The notes under the pieces are model-generated. The model was not told the DNA's origin. It ran no database searches and saw nothing but the letters and a program-made list of their open reading frames with translations. Source: Clostridium sp. NkU-1 (GTDB taxonomy: Bacteria > Bacillota_A > Clostridia > Lachnospirales > Lachnospiraceae). Taken from it: a DNA stretch of 64,000 bases. The translations under genes were made by a program, and so were the position numbers. Shown piece by piece: positions 9,851 through 19,346 of the stretch. Every line of letters starts with the position of its first letter. The stretch's first letter is position 1. The stretch spans positions 310,001 to 374,000 of the forward strand of contig BBDR01000004.1 in assembly GCA_001312405.1 (NCBI GenBank), written 5' to 3'.

Positions 9851-10111
9851 ATGCGAATTTGCGATCTCAAACAAAAGGAAGTAATTAATATCTGTGACTG
9901 CAGACGCCTCGGTTATGTTGGTGATGTGGATTTTGACATGGAAACAGGCTGCCTTATAGCCATTATCGTACCAGGACCAGGGTGCTTTTGCGGCTTTTTA
10001 GTCAGGGAGAGAGAATATGTGATTCCCTTCTGCGACATAAGGCAGGTAGGGCCAGACATCATCCTTGTAAACGTGGATTTGGAGAAAGCAACGGAAAGAT
10101 GCGGGATATAG
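9851..10111 (+). CDS. ymxH: YlmC/YmxH family sporulation protein
   Basis: 86-residue PRC-barrel protein with RICDLKQKEVINICDCRRLGYVGDVDFD at the start and a GPGCFCGFL core, the signature of the YlmC/YmxH group found in endospore formers. Its biochemical role is not known. It has a very strong Shine-Dalgarno, AAGGAGGTG. Just upstream, CATAGAAT (9826-9833) resembles a sigma-E minus-10, which would fit mother-cell expression, but the minus-35 is weak. Confidence 0.85.
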   Translation: MRICDLKQKEVINICDCRRLGYVGDVDFDMETGCLIAIIVPGPGCFCGFLVREREYVIPFCDIRQVGPDIILVNVDLEKATERCGI

Positions 10112-10284
10112 GGAGGATGGGCTTGCAGAACTTTGGATTGTAAGTTATGATATATACAGGTAATTCGATTCGCCTTTGGCTCATCGAACGGCTGATTTAC
10201 TAAGTTCAATTTCAATTGCCTTTGCATTTATTAAGTAAATTATGCCAATAATAATACAGTCCGTAAGACAGGAGGACCAGAAAC

Positions 10285-10737
10285 GTGAAATGCCCATTTT
10301 GCAATGAAGCAGATACAAAGGTCATTGATTCCCGGCCGGCAGACGACAACAGCTCAATCAGACGCCGCAGACAGTGTGAGAAATGCGGAAAGCGGTTTAC
10401 CACCTATGAGAAGCTGGAGACCATGCCTCTCATGGTAATTAAAAAGGATAATTCCAGAGAAGTTTATGACCGTTCCAAAATAGAATCAGGAATTCTTCAT
10501 TCCTGCCATAAGCGGCCGGTATCATCCCAGCAGATTGATTCCATGGTAGATGAGATAGAGACCCAGGTTTTTAACCGTGAGGAAAGGGAAGTAGAAAGCA
10601 CGGTGATCGGAGAGCTTGTCATGAAAAAGCTGCAGGAAGTTGATGAGGTGGCCTATGTGCGCTTTGCTTCCGTATACAGGGAATTTAAAGACGTGAGTAC
10701 CTTTATGGAAGAAATAGGAAAATTGTTAAAAAAGTAG
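10285..10737 (+). CDS. nrdR: Ribonucleotide reductase repressor NrdR
   Basis: Zinc-ribbon plus ATP-cone repressor that senses ATP/dATP and binds NrdR boxes before nrd genes. Cys pairs CPFC (residues 2-5) and CEKC (31-34) form the zinc ribbon; the ATP-cone follows (PLMVIKKDNSREVYDRSKIESG). Full length, 150 residues. The start is GTG behind AGGAGGA. A perfect candidate target palindrome lies upstream of nrdD at 29030 in this window. Confidence 0.95.
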   Translation: MKCPFCNEADTKVIDSRPADDNSSIRRRRQCEKCGKRFTTYEKLETMPLMVIKKDNSREVYDRSKIESGILHSCHKRPVSSQQIDSMVDEIETQVFNREEREVESTVIGELVMKKLQEVDEVAYVRFASVYREFKDVSTFMEEIGKLLKK

Positions 10738-10744
10738 GAGATTT

Positions 10745-11314
10745 ATGTTTAAGGTATTTTATCCGGATGAAGATGCAGCTTCTGCATATGACATATCCTT
10801 TGAAAAATTATATAAGAACGGGATCAGAGGCGTGATTTTTGATATTGACAATACTCTGGTGCCCCATGATGCGCCTGCAGATGAAAGGGCAAAGAAGCTG
10901 TTTTTACGTCTGCATGAGCTTGGGATGGAAACCTGCCTTCTTTCTAATAACAAAGAGCCGAGAGTGGCTACCTTTGCCAGGGCTGCGGGTGGTTCCCGCT
11001 ACATTTATAATGGAAACAAGCCCGGAAGAAAAGGATATCAAAGAGCGATGAAACTCATGGGAACGGATGCGAAACATACGGTTTTTGTGGGAGATCAGCT
11101 TTTTACCGATGTTTATGGGGCCAAGAGAGCCGGGATCCGCAGCATTCTGGTTAAGCCGATTCATCCGAAGGAAGAAATCCAAATCGTTTTAAAGAGATAT
11201 TTAGAAGCAGTTGTACTATATTTTTACCGCAGGGATAAGAAAAGAAAAAAAAGTGAACAGCATACAGGTAAAATAAAATTCCTGGCGGGTAAAAGACAAC
11301 CTGGCAGGTTATAA
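10745..11314 (+). CDS. yqeG: YqeG family HAD phosphatase
   Basis: HAD-IIIA hydrolase of 189 residues. Motif I is DIDNTLVPHD near residue 33, motif II is LLSNN near 66, and motif III/IV is FVGDQLFTDVYGA near 117. It has a basic, Lys-rich C-terminal tail. The family is related to mitochondrial PGP phosphatase PTPMT1-unrelated GEP4, so a phosphatidylglycerophosphate or nucleotide phosphatase role is possible but not shown. It follows nrdR by 7 bp, probably one operon. Confidence 0.88.
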   Translation: MFKVFYPDEDAASAYDISFEKLYKNGIRGVIFDIDNTLVPHDAPADERAKKLFLRLHELGMETCLLSNNKEPRVATFARAAGGSRYIYNGNKPGRKGYQRAMKLMGTDAKHTVFVGDQLFTDVYGAKRAGIRSILVKPIHPKEEIQIVLKRYLEAVVLYFYRRDKKRKKSEQHTGKIKFLAGKRQPGRL

Positions 11315-11456
11315 TACGGATGAGACGGTCCGGACAAGCCGGCTGATCCGGGCATACAGGAAATTACAATAAGAGATCCATGACTTGCTGACAGGAAGAA
11401 ACACCTTTGGTATTTTTATGCCCATAAAGCATGGATTGAAAGGTGGTAGAAGGAAT

Positions 11457-11919
11457 ATGAAAATTCTTGTATTAAACGGACCGAATCTGAATTTTTTGGG
11501 AATTCGTGAAAAAGGGATATACGGAACAGAGGATTATCATGCACTGGTATCCATGCTGGAAGAGAAAGCCCAGAGAGAAGGTCATGAGCTGGAAGTCTAT
11601 CAGAGCAATTATGAAGGCGGAATCATTGACAAGATTCAGGAGGCGTATCACAATGGAACAGAAGATTATCATCAATCCCGGAGCATTTACCCATTACAGC
11701 TATGCCATAAGAGATGCCCTGGGTTCTGTGGAGATGCTTAAGGTTGAAGTCCATATATCCAATGTCCATAAAAGGGAGGAGTTCCGCCATACATCGGTGA
11801 CTGCTCCTGTTTGTACCGGTCAGGTGGTTGGTCTGGGGCTTAAAGGATATGCCCTGGCAATGGATTTTTTTAACAGGAAAATAACCGCTCTGATTCAAAG
11901 AAAAGGGAGATATTTGTAA
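11457..11919 (+). CDS. aroQ: 3-dehydroquinate dehydratase, type II
   Basis: Shikimate-pathway enzyme removing water from 3-dehydroquinate. NGPNLNFLG at residues 6-14, [13 protein letters not shown] near 49, [17 protein letters not shown] near 74, VEVHISN and KREEFRHTS with the active-site residues are all present. One surplus base near 11652-11660 shifts the frame; with it removed the protein is about 154 residues, normal for the type II dodecameric enzyme. An in-frame ATG farther upstream lacks a ribosome site, whereas GGTGGTAGAAGG precedes 11457. Confidence 0.9.
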
Positions 11920-11926
11920 AAAACGG

Positions 11927-11955
11927 TTGAAAATGTATTTGTTATAGTATAGAAT
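11927..11955 (+). promoter_or_regulatory. Probable efp promoter
   Basis: TTGAAA (11927-11932), 17 bp, TAGAAT (11950-11955), 42 bp before efp. Confidence 0.5.
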
Positions 11956-11996
11956 ATAAAAGGTTAAGAAGAGAAATTCAAGGAGGAATATCATTT

Positions 11997-12554
11997 ATGA
12001 TATCAGCGGGTGATTTTAGAAACGGTATCACATTGGAGATCGAGGGTACTGTTTATCAGATTATGGAGTTCCAGCATGTAAAACCTGGAAAGGGTGCTGC
12101 ATTCGTAAGAACTAAGATTAAAGATGTGTTAAACGGCGGCATTAACGAGCGCACATTCCGCCCGACAGAGAAGTTCCCACAGGCAAGAATCGATAGATTT
12201 GACATGCAGTATCTGTATGCTGATGGAGATCTTCATAACTTTATGGATACGAACACCTATGAGCAGATAGCGTTATCTCCAGATGTGATCGGTGATGCGT
12301 TAAAGTTTGTGAAAGAGAATGAGACGGTTAAGGTATGTTCTTATAATGGTAAGGTATACTCTATAGAGCCTCCATTATTCGTGGAGTTAGTTATTACAGA
12401 TACAGAGCCGGGATTCAAGGGTGATACCGCTCAGGGAGCTACAAAGCCAGCTACGGTTGAGACTGGTGCAGTAGTATATGTTCCCTTATTTGTAGATCAG
12501 GGTGACAAGATCAAGATTGATACACGTACAGGTGAATATCTGTCCAGAGTTTAA
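11997..12554 (+). CDS. efp: Translation elongation factor P
   Basis: Rescues ribosomes stalled at polyproline. 185 residues with all three OB-type domains. The tip loop is KPGKGAAF with Lys near residue 32, the position modified in other phyla. C-terminal [25 protein letters not shown] matches the family. AAGGAGG Shine-Dalgarno. Intact. Confidence 0.96.
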   Translation: MISAGDFRNGITLEIEGTVYQIMEFQHVKPGKGAAFVRTKIKDVLNGGINERTFRPTEKFPQARIDRFDMQYLYADGDLHNFMDTNTYEQIALSPDVIGDALKFVKENETVKVCSYNGKVYSIEPPLFVELVITDTEPGFKGDTAQGATKPATVETGAVVYVPLFVDQGDKIKIDTRTGEYLSRV

Positions 12555-12558
12555 AAAG

Positions 12559-12588
12559 AAAAGGACCGGGCAAACCGCAGGTCCTTTT
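12559..12588 (+). terminator. efp terminator
   Basis: AAAAGGACC / GGTCCTTTT hairpin 4 bp after the stop codon. Confidence 0.85.
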
Positions 12589-12607
12589 AATTATTTGTGA
12601 TATCGTG

Positions 12608-12652
12608 AAAACAACGTAGAAGAGATGATTCTCATATTCCTACGTTGTTTTT
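12608..12652 (+). terminator. Second hairpin with T run
   Basis: AAAACAACGTAG / CTACGTTGTTTTT; orphan hairpin in the 290-bp gap between efp and the MFS gene, which holds no ORF I can support. Confidence 0.55.
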
Positions 12653-12725
12653 GTGTTATAAAGGCATTTGCCAGACGCGTTCAAAATCTTAGCAGGAGAA
12701 CCTTATGATTGTGGGGATAATGTTC

Positions 12726-12759
12726 AAAAAAGCAACCACTGTGAATGTGGTTGCTTTTT
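12726..12759. terminator. Bidirectional terminator between efp and MFS gene
   Basis: AAAAAAGCAACCAC / GTGGTTGCTTTTT. It has A and T runs on both sides, so it can stop the rightward efp and leftward sulfatase-operon transcripts. Confidence 0.75.
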
Positions 12760-12845
12760 AGTTATTTTTGCTGAGATTATCCAGCTTTGGTTTGCATATT
12801 GCACAGAAACCTGTATATCATCAATTTCAATTATACAAAATTCGG

Positions 12846-14078
12846 CTATCTGTTCTCTGCCAGAAATTTCCTCCATCGTGGAACACATATCAAGCTTCCC
12901 AGGATTCCCACGACCGCTACCATGCATAAAAACTTCAGGATAAAGGACCAGCCCGCGGAATCCGCCAGAGCTTCCAGCCCATAGACGGCCAGGCTGCTTC
13001 CTATATAGACCGTGGAATTGAGCAGGCCGGAGATGGTGGATACCTTGCCGAAACGGATAAAATAGGAAGGGATAAAGCTGACCAGCATCACGTTGATGCC
13101 CATCATACAGGAGGTTGTCACAGCAAAGAAAACCAGGGATAAAACCAGGGATACCCCTTCAAAAATTATCAAAAAGAGAATTGAAAAGAATGAGATCACA
13201 AACAGGATCGCCGTAGTTTCCAATTCATTTTTCTTCCCTTTCCGGTAAATCAGATTGGCAAAGTATACGCCAAACAGGTTGATAAACGGGAGAAAGGCGG
13301 TGGCAAAGATGGCAATAAAGGTTCCTACCTCATAGGTATTGGAAAGGTAGGAGGGAACCCAGCCGGTCACCCCGTCCCGCAGGGCTCCCTGGATGGTCAG
13401 AAGAAAGCCGGCCAGAGACAGGAGCAGGATCAGGCTCCCTGTAACCCGGAAGGCCTGTGTATTGGTGCCGTACTGGTCCAGAGACTTCAGGTTTAAGCTG
13501 CGTGCCTTTTTTTGATATAATCCTTCCAGCCTGGTAAATCCTAATACCCAGAGAAGGGATACTGCCAGCATAAAGCCGCCGGATACCAGAAATACCATCC
13601 TCCACCCGGAAACATAGATCAGAAAGGAACATAGGGGATAGATGAGGAATACGGCTGCCGGATAAGTGGTGGCAATATTGACACAGGCCGTTTTCTGTTC
13701 CTCTTCCGGAAGGTATTCCGAGAAGATGCGCAGCAGGGGGGACCAGGTCATGGACTGGGCGGCCCCGTTGACGCACCAGACCGCTGTCATAGCTTCCGGC
13801 GAGGTAAGAAAGCACATGGAAAGGTTGGACAGGGAGGAAAGAAAGATCCCTGTGAAAATCATCCATTTGGGAGAAAAACGGTCCCCCAGAAACCCGCTGA
13901 TAATCTGCCCCAGCCCATAAGTGATGAAAAAGCCGGTGCCCACCAGTCCGCAGGTGCGGTTTAAATAGCCCTCTGCAGCAATGATTTCCGACATGGAGGC
14001 AGTGTAGTTCTGCCGTCCGATATAGGTGGAAAAATAAGCGATCCAGCATAAAAGGAATAGGATACGATGCTTTTTCAT
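12846..14078 (-). CDS. MFS transporter, organophosphate:Pi antiporter-like
   Basis: About 410 residues with 12 predicted helices. The first helix region FSTYIGRQNYTASMSEI and the loop GFLGDRFSPKWMI resemble the GlpT/UhpT (OPA) branch, which exchanges glycerol-3-phosphate or hexose-phosphate for phosphate. The start is taken at 14078 because its ATG overlaps the ROK stop (ATGA) and GGGGAGGAG lies just upstream. Last gene of the sulfatase-ROK-MFS operon. The substrate is probably a product of the neighbouring hydrolases; that is inference. Confidence 0.8.
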   Translation of the reverse strand: MKKHRILFLLCWIAYFSTYIGRQNYTASMSEIIAAEGYLNRTCGLVGTGFFITYGLGQIISGFLGDRFSPKWMIFTGIFLSSLSNLSMCFLTSPEAMTAVWCVNGAAQSMTWSPLLRIFSEYLPEEEQKTACVNIATTYPAAVFLIYPLCSFLIYVSGWRMVFLVSGGFMLAVSLLWVLGFTRLEGLYQKKARSLNLKSLDQYGTNTQAFRVTGSLILLLSLAGFLLTIQGALRDGVTGWVPSYLSNTYEVGTFIAIFATAFLPFINLFGVYFANLIYRKGKKNELETTAILFVISFFSILFLIIFEGVSLVLSLVFFAVTTSCMMGINVMLVSFIPSYFIRFGKVSTISGLLNSTVYIGSSLAVYGLEALADSAGWSFILKFLCMVAVVGILGSLICVPRWRKFLAENR

Positions 14079-15248
14079 TGCTCCTCCCCGGCGGTCCTGG
14101 TACAAATCTGCTTAAAATAAAATTCCCGGCTGGTGGCAATCAGACCCAGCACAGATGCCTTTTCTCCCAGCCTTGACGGGATGACAGGAACTGGGATAGC
14201 AGCGTGATCGTCAACGATTTTTTGTATCCTTGGGATCAGCTGTTCCTCAAAAGCCAGGTAGTCGCCGCCGATGATCACCAGTTCGCAGTCAATGACGGAC
14301 AAAAGGTTGCAGACTGCGCAGCCTAACTCCGTGCTGATACGGTCTACCAGGGCGGTCACCTGGGGATCCTGGACCTGGTAGCCTTTGATCATATCAGGGA
14401 AGGTGACGGACTCGCTTTGGCTGTCACTGTTAAGCTGCCTGAGTATGGAGTCAATGCAGATTCTGTTTTCCAGGGAAGTGTTATTTGAGGTAAGGCTTTC
14501 CGGGGTGATGCAAAAACCGATTTCACCTGCCGCCAGATGGTTTCCCTCGTGCAGCCTCCCGTTTAACAGGATACCCGCACCCACGCCCTGGCCGCAGCTT
14601 ATAAAGCTAAATGACTGCAGTCCTGGCCTCCGCCGCAGCACCATTCCCCCAGAACGGAAGCGTTGGCGCTGTTTTTATCAGGACAGGGACAGGAAAAGCC
14701 TCTGTAAGGCGTTCCTCTATCAGCCCCACGTTAAAATCCCCGTATTTGGAACTGACAATATAATTTTTATCATTGTCATTGAGGATACCGGGAGCGGATA
14801 CGGCAATAGCTGCCAGGTCCTGGTGGGTAATGCACTGGGAGGCCAACAGCATGGATACTGCATTGATGCACATGGTGATCCAGGAACTCAAATCAGCGGT
14901 GGGGGTCTGCTGGATGGTAAACTGGTTGATGATGGCACCTCTTAAGTCGCTTAAGCAGAAATATGAATGCTGATATTGAAAATCCATCACAATAATATAT
15001 TTAAAATTATCGCAGAAACGAAGAAGTGTCGGTTTTCTGCCGCCTCCGCTGGAACAAGCTCCTTCGCCGATCTCTTTAATAATGCCGATTTGTAAAAGAG
15101 CTGCCACATTGTCGGCCATGGATGGCTTGCTCATGTTCAGCATGCGGGCCAATTGGGCCTTGGAAGTGTCACCTTTCTGAAAAATGGCGTCCAGGATAGC
15201 CCTTTGATTAATTGTGCGGACATGGCTGAGATTTACTGTTTTTTTCAT
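14075..15248 (-). CDS. ROK family transcriptional regulator
   Basis: N-terminal winged helix (NQRAILDAIFQKGDTSKAQL, residues 14-33) followed by a ROK sugar-kinase-like domain with GQGVGAGILLNG and AAGEIG. The usual ROK zinc motif (CXCGXXGC) after GEIG is absent. Two single-base losses near 14690 (A run) and 14650 shift the frame; the middle frame contributes NSANASVLGE, matching the conserved ROK segment, so both are likely errors. It probably represses the divergent operons and responds to a sugar ligand. Stop overlaps the MFS start. Confidence 0.85.
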
Positions 15249-15256
15249 ATGCGCTC

Positions 15257-16720
15257 CTATTTATGAGATATGTTTGTCAGCTTAAACACCGGCTTTTTCC
15301 CCGGGATCAGGGAAATGCCGTCGGAATAGCCTTCCTCCCGGTCCTTTAAGGCTTCGATGAGACGGCTTCTCAGGCAGTCGATCCGTTCCCGGCAGCCGGG
15401 ATCATGGATCAGGTCGCAAAGCTCCTTTGGGTCCTGATCCAGCCGGAAATAATGCTCTTCACCGGTCTGGCTGTACCAGATATATTTGTCCGTGGGGGTG
15501 ACGATAAAGTGGTTTGATATTTCCCCGCCGCTGTGTTCGCCGTGTAAGTATTCCCTGTCAAAGCCGTTTTCTCCAAACAAAGAGGAGAAAAAGCTTTGCC
15601 CATCGGCCTCATCCGGAACAGGAAGGTTCAGGGAATCCAGGATGGTTGGCATGATGTCCCTTAATTCCACCAGGTCCCTGGAAACCGGAATCTGGGTCCT
15701 GTCTGGAAACAGGTTCTTTCCCACACGAACGATCATGGGAATCCGGATGCTGCCCTGGTAAGGCTGTACTTTCCGGAACAGGCCGTGATCAAACAGCAGC
15801 TCTCCATGATCGGAGAGGAAGATCAGAATGCTGTCCTCTAAAAGTTCTTCCCTGTAAAGAGCCTGCAAAAGCCGCCCAATCTGGTGATCCATATGAGTAA
15901 TGCAGGCATAGTAGCCGATCATGGCATCCTGCTTAAGCTTATCATTTTTTTGTTCCGTAAGGAGAGTCGTAAAGCCCTTCATAATCTTTTGCTTTATGGG
16001 AAAAATCCTCCCAGGTCCCCATTGCAGGAGGCGCCAGCTCCCTGCTCCGGTAGATGTCAAAATATTCCGAGGGAGCGTCTAAGGGGGATGGGGCCTTACG
16101 AAGGAGGTCATGAGGAAAAAGGGCAAGTCAGGATCCCGCTTTTCCAGGAAACGGATACTTTCTGTAACCGTCCAGTTGGTGGGATGGGACATGCTGTCAT
16201 ATACCCAGGGCGAAGCAATGAAGGAATTGCATTCCAGGCCGGTATCATTGACATCCGCTGCATTCCCGTACCGGTCTTTCAGCCATTTTAAATAGCTGTC
16301 ACCATAAAGCTGGTTTTGCCGGGTGGGAAGACTGGGCCTGCGGTAAAAGCCGATATATCCGTCGTGAAGGGTCAGGTTATGGAAGCCGCAGCGGCGAAGG
16401 GGCGGATGAACGTGAAGTTTTCCCACCGCTTCCGTATGATAGCCGTGGCGGGATAAAACCTGGGGAAGCATGTGGGGATAATCCCAATCAATTCCGTCCT
16501 GATAGCCCACCCGGCCGTGGCGCTCCTGGCTCATTCCTGTAAACAGGGCGGCTCTGGAAGGGATGCAGCTTGGACAGGAAGCGTAGGCATTGGGGAAATA
16601 GGTGCCCTCTGCGGCCAGGGAATCCAGATACGGCGTCTGAACATCCGGGTGTCCTGCAACTCCCATACAGTCCCCTCGCATCTGGTCGCACATAATTAGA
16701 ACAATATTCGGCTGTTTCAT
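15257..16720 (-). CDS. Sulfatase, cysteine type
   Basis: Alkaline-phosphatase-superfamily sulfatase of about 488 residues. NIVLIMCDQMRGDCMG at the N-terminus gives the metal Asp pair; CIPSRAALFTG near residue 52 is the C-X-P-X-R motif whose Cys must become formylglycine, in anaerobes usually by the radical-SAM enzyme anSME, which is not encoded here. Later ILIFLSDHGELLFDHG holds metal ligands. Indels near 16079 and 16005 interrupt it; the middle frame (LDAPSEYFDIYRSRELAPPA) joins the pieces. No signal peptide, so a cytosolic substrate is likely. First gene of its operon. Confidence 0.87.
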
Positions 16721-16790
16721 AAGCTCCTCCTGAAAATGAAATCTTATTTAGTACATTCCATGGAAAAAGAAAGTAAGGAATAATTACTAA

Positions 16791-16831
16791 TTTCATAAAG
16801 GTATTATACGCCATTATGAAATAAATGTAAA
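16791..16831 (-). promoter_or_regulatory. Sulfatase promoter with inverted repeat
   Basis: On the minus strand TTTACA (16826-16831), 17 bp, TATAAT (16803-16808). An 8-bp inverted repeat TTTCATAA/TTATGAAA (16791-16798 and 16814-16821) brackets the minus-10, a good candidate operator for the ROK protein. Confidence 0.6.
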
Positions 16832-16935
16832 TATATTTTTAAAGCTTTGATAGTATAGTGGTGAAATGGTACGAATAAAATCAATAATCAGAATGGAAAA
16901 GATACAAAATTTACAAAAAAACTTCAAATTTCCTA

Positions 16936-16964
16936 TTGACTTGATAAGGAAAACTTGCTAAGAT
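16936..16964 (+). promoter_or_regulatory. Promoter of the sugar ABC operon
   Basis: TTGACT (16936-16941), 17 bp, TAAGAT (16959-16964), 57 bp before the binding-protein gene. The 300-bp divergent intergenic region holds no other gene. Confidence 0.65.
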
Positions 16965-17021
16965 GATGCCATCTACATAAAGTCCATGAAAACCTATCAC
17001 CAAAAAGGAGGAGAATCAATC

Positions 17022-18335
17022 ATGAAGAAAAGAATTGGAGTTTTCGCGTTATCTTTAGGCCTGGTCTGTTCACTTTTGGCCGGCTGCGGTAAAAGCGAAC
17101 CAGCACCTGACAAATCAACTGAGGAGACAGCCACTTCAACAGGGGAGACTGCTAAGGCAAAGGAAACCAAAGCAGAGGGGGACCAGGTCACCCTGGAGTT
17201 ATATCTGCAGAAAACAAACGTAGTGGATGTTTTTCAGGAATTGACTACCCGTTTCGAAGAGCAGAACCCTGGAATCAAGATTGAGCTGACAAGTGTACCG
17301 GATCCGGAGACAGCTCTTGTTACAAGAATTGCTTCTAATGATTACCCGGACATTGTGACCATCTGGCCGGCGGAAAAATTTTACCGGGATCTGATGAGAG
17401 ACGGAGCCCTGATGGATATTTCCGACCAGGCGTTCTTAAACGATGTGGCAGACGAAACAAGAGAGATTGCCAAATATGACGGCAAGGATTACGCACTTTC
17501 CATGACAATGAGCGCTTACGGCCTCATTGTTAATAATAAGCTGTTTGAGGATAACGGCATCGAGAAGCCGCAGACCTGGGAAGAGCTGATTGCAGCAGCC
17601 GAAGCATTCCAGGCAAAAGGGATCCAGCCTTTTGCATTTTACGACAAATCCACAGAGCAGCTGGGACAGATGGCAGAGAGGCTTATTGGCGTGATCAACA
17701 ACGACATTACTTCTCAATTTGAGAAAGTGGGAAAAAAAGAGACAACCTGGGAAAATGAAAAGGAGATGAAGGTACTGGCCGATGCCATGCTAAAGCTTCG
17801 CCAATACGGACAGAAGGATACCCTGGGAGCAGGCTATGAGGATGCGTTCAACGATATCGCCACAGAAAAGGCAGCCATGATCTTTTATGGAAGCTGGGGC
17901 ATTCAGACGATCCTTAACTTAAATCCGAATCTGGATATTGAAATGATAACCATCCCCAATCCTACGGGAGAAGCCAGCAAGATTCCTGCCAGCATTGATA
18001 CGGCGCTTTCCATTACAGAAAGCTGCAAGAACAAGGAGGCAGCCCTTAAGTTCCTGGAATTCATGGGCTCCAAAGAGACCGCACAGTATTATGCAGACAC
18101 GGAGAAGAATCCATCTGTTATCAAGACCGTAGATTACAAGCGCCCGCAGCTTCAGACCATGAGCGAGAAGCTGAAAGCAGGAGATATGTTCTTCAGCCCA
18201 TCCGTATATTGGCCGGCAGGCTTTCGCAAGAGCTGGGAAGCTCCCCTGCAGCAGATGATCCTTTCCAAGGATGTGGATGCGTTTTTAAAGGACAGTGATT
18301 CTATCAGTATCGAGTATTTTGCAAATGAACAATAA
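17022..18335 (+). CDS. Sugar ABC transporter substrate-binding lipoprotein
   Basis: Family 1 extracellular solute-binding protein of about 437 residues. Signal peptide MKKRIGVFALSLGLVCSLLA with lipobox LLAGC near residue 19, then a Thr/Glu linker and the two-lobe domain (LELYLQKTNVVDVFQEL, FNDIATEKAAMIFYGSWG). Start at 17022 because AAAGGAGGAG precedes it; the upstream ATG has none. First gene of the rightward operon. The ligand is probably an oligosaccharide or glycoside, unknown. Confidence 0.92.
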   Translation: MKKRIGVFALSLGLVCSLLAGCGKSEPAPDKSTEETATSTGETAKAKETKAEGDQVTLELYLQKTNVVDVFQELTTRFEEQNPGIKIELTSVPDPETALVTRIASNDYPDIVTIWPAEKFYRDLMRDGALMDISDQAFLNDVADETREIAKYDGKDYALSMTMSAYGLIVNNKLFEDNGIEKPQTWEELIAAAEAFQAKGIQPFAFYDKSTEQLGQMAERLIGVINNDITSQFEKVGKKETTWENEKEMKVLADAMLKLRQYGQKDTLGAGYEDAFNDIATEKAAMIFYGSWGIQTILNLNPNLDIEMITIPNPTGEASKIPASIDTALSITESCKNKEAALKFLEFMGSKETAQYYADTEKNPSVIKTVDYKRPQLQTMSEKLKAGDMFFSPSVYWPAGFRKSWEAPLQQMILSKDVDAFLKDSDSISIEYFANEQ

Positions 18336-18440
18336 GCAGCCGTAATCTGTATTGGTGCCGGTATGTGCTATGTGATGCGGCTGCCGTTTCCCGGTAACTC
18401 CTATTAACGGTGGCCGCACTCTGATAGAGGGAGACAGAAA

Positions 18441-19335
18441 ATGAACAGCCAAAACAAAAGGATGACGTTTTATAAAAAAACAGTCCATTATTTTGAGCCT
18501 ATTTGCAATTCCGCAGGCAATTGTCTATGTGATCTTTTTTATTGCCCCGATCATTGGCGGAATCATTTACAGCTTCACTGATTATAACGGAATCAACAAA
18601 AAGCTGAACTTTGTGGGGCTTGAGAACTACCGGGCAGTATTCAGTAATTCCCGTTTCTTGAAAACCGTAATGTTCAATGTAAAGTACAGCGCTCTCCTGG
18701 TTATATTCATCGTGTCTTTAAGCCTGATACTTGCAATTATCTTAAACAGCAGCCTACAGGGCAAGACCGTGTTCCGTTCTGTGTTCTTCTTTCCGGCAGT
18801 GCTTCCGCTGCTTACCATGGGACTGGTGTTTAACAGCATTATCACAAAGGGCCTGCCCCAGCTTGGTGCAAACCTTGGCTTTGAAAGCTGGGAGATCAGC
18901 CTTTTGTCAAAGCCGGATACCGCCATGTATGCCATCCTGTTCGTAGCCATATGGCAGGGCCTGGCCATTCCCACGGTACTGTTTCTTGCAGGGCTTCAGA
19001 CCGTTCCCAGGGAGTTGGAGGAATCTGCAAGCCTGGATGGGGCTACAGCATGGAATAAATTCCGGTTTATCACCCTGCCGTTTCTGGTTCCAACCATTAC
19101 CATGGTATTTGTGCTGACCTTAAAGCAGGGGCTCATGGTATTTGACCTGATTATGTCCATGACCCAGGGGGGGCCGGCAGGATCCACGGAAAGCATGGCA
19201 ATGCTGATCTATAACCATGGCTTTGTGGAACGCCGCCTTAGTGTGGCCATGGCAGAGGCCCTGATACTGGCAGTGATCGTCTGCACCGTTTCATTTATCC
19301 AGATTGTCTGGTCCAACAGGAAGCGCATCTATTAG
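18441..19335 (+). CDS. Sugar ABC transporter permease, MalF/UgpA type
   Basis: Inner-membrane permease with six predicted helices and the EAA loop (ELEESASLDGATAWNKF near residue 190). The translation from ATG 18441 (behind GAGGGAG) breaks at an A7 run (18473-18479); with six A it continues as YKKQSIILSLFAIPQAIVYV, a normal permease N-terminus. Treated as an error. Full length about 298 residues. No ATPase gene accompanies it, so a shared MsmX-type ATPase is likely. Confidence 0.92.
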
Positions 19336-19346
19336 GAGGGTATGGC

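Noticed and set aside
13330..14139. A 269-codon frame overlapping the MFS transporter on the same strand
   Set aside because: His/Pro/Arg-rich shadow of the transporter frame without its own start signal.
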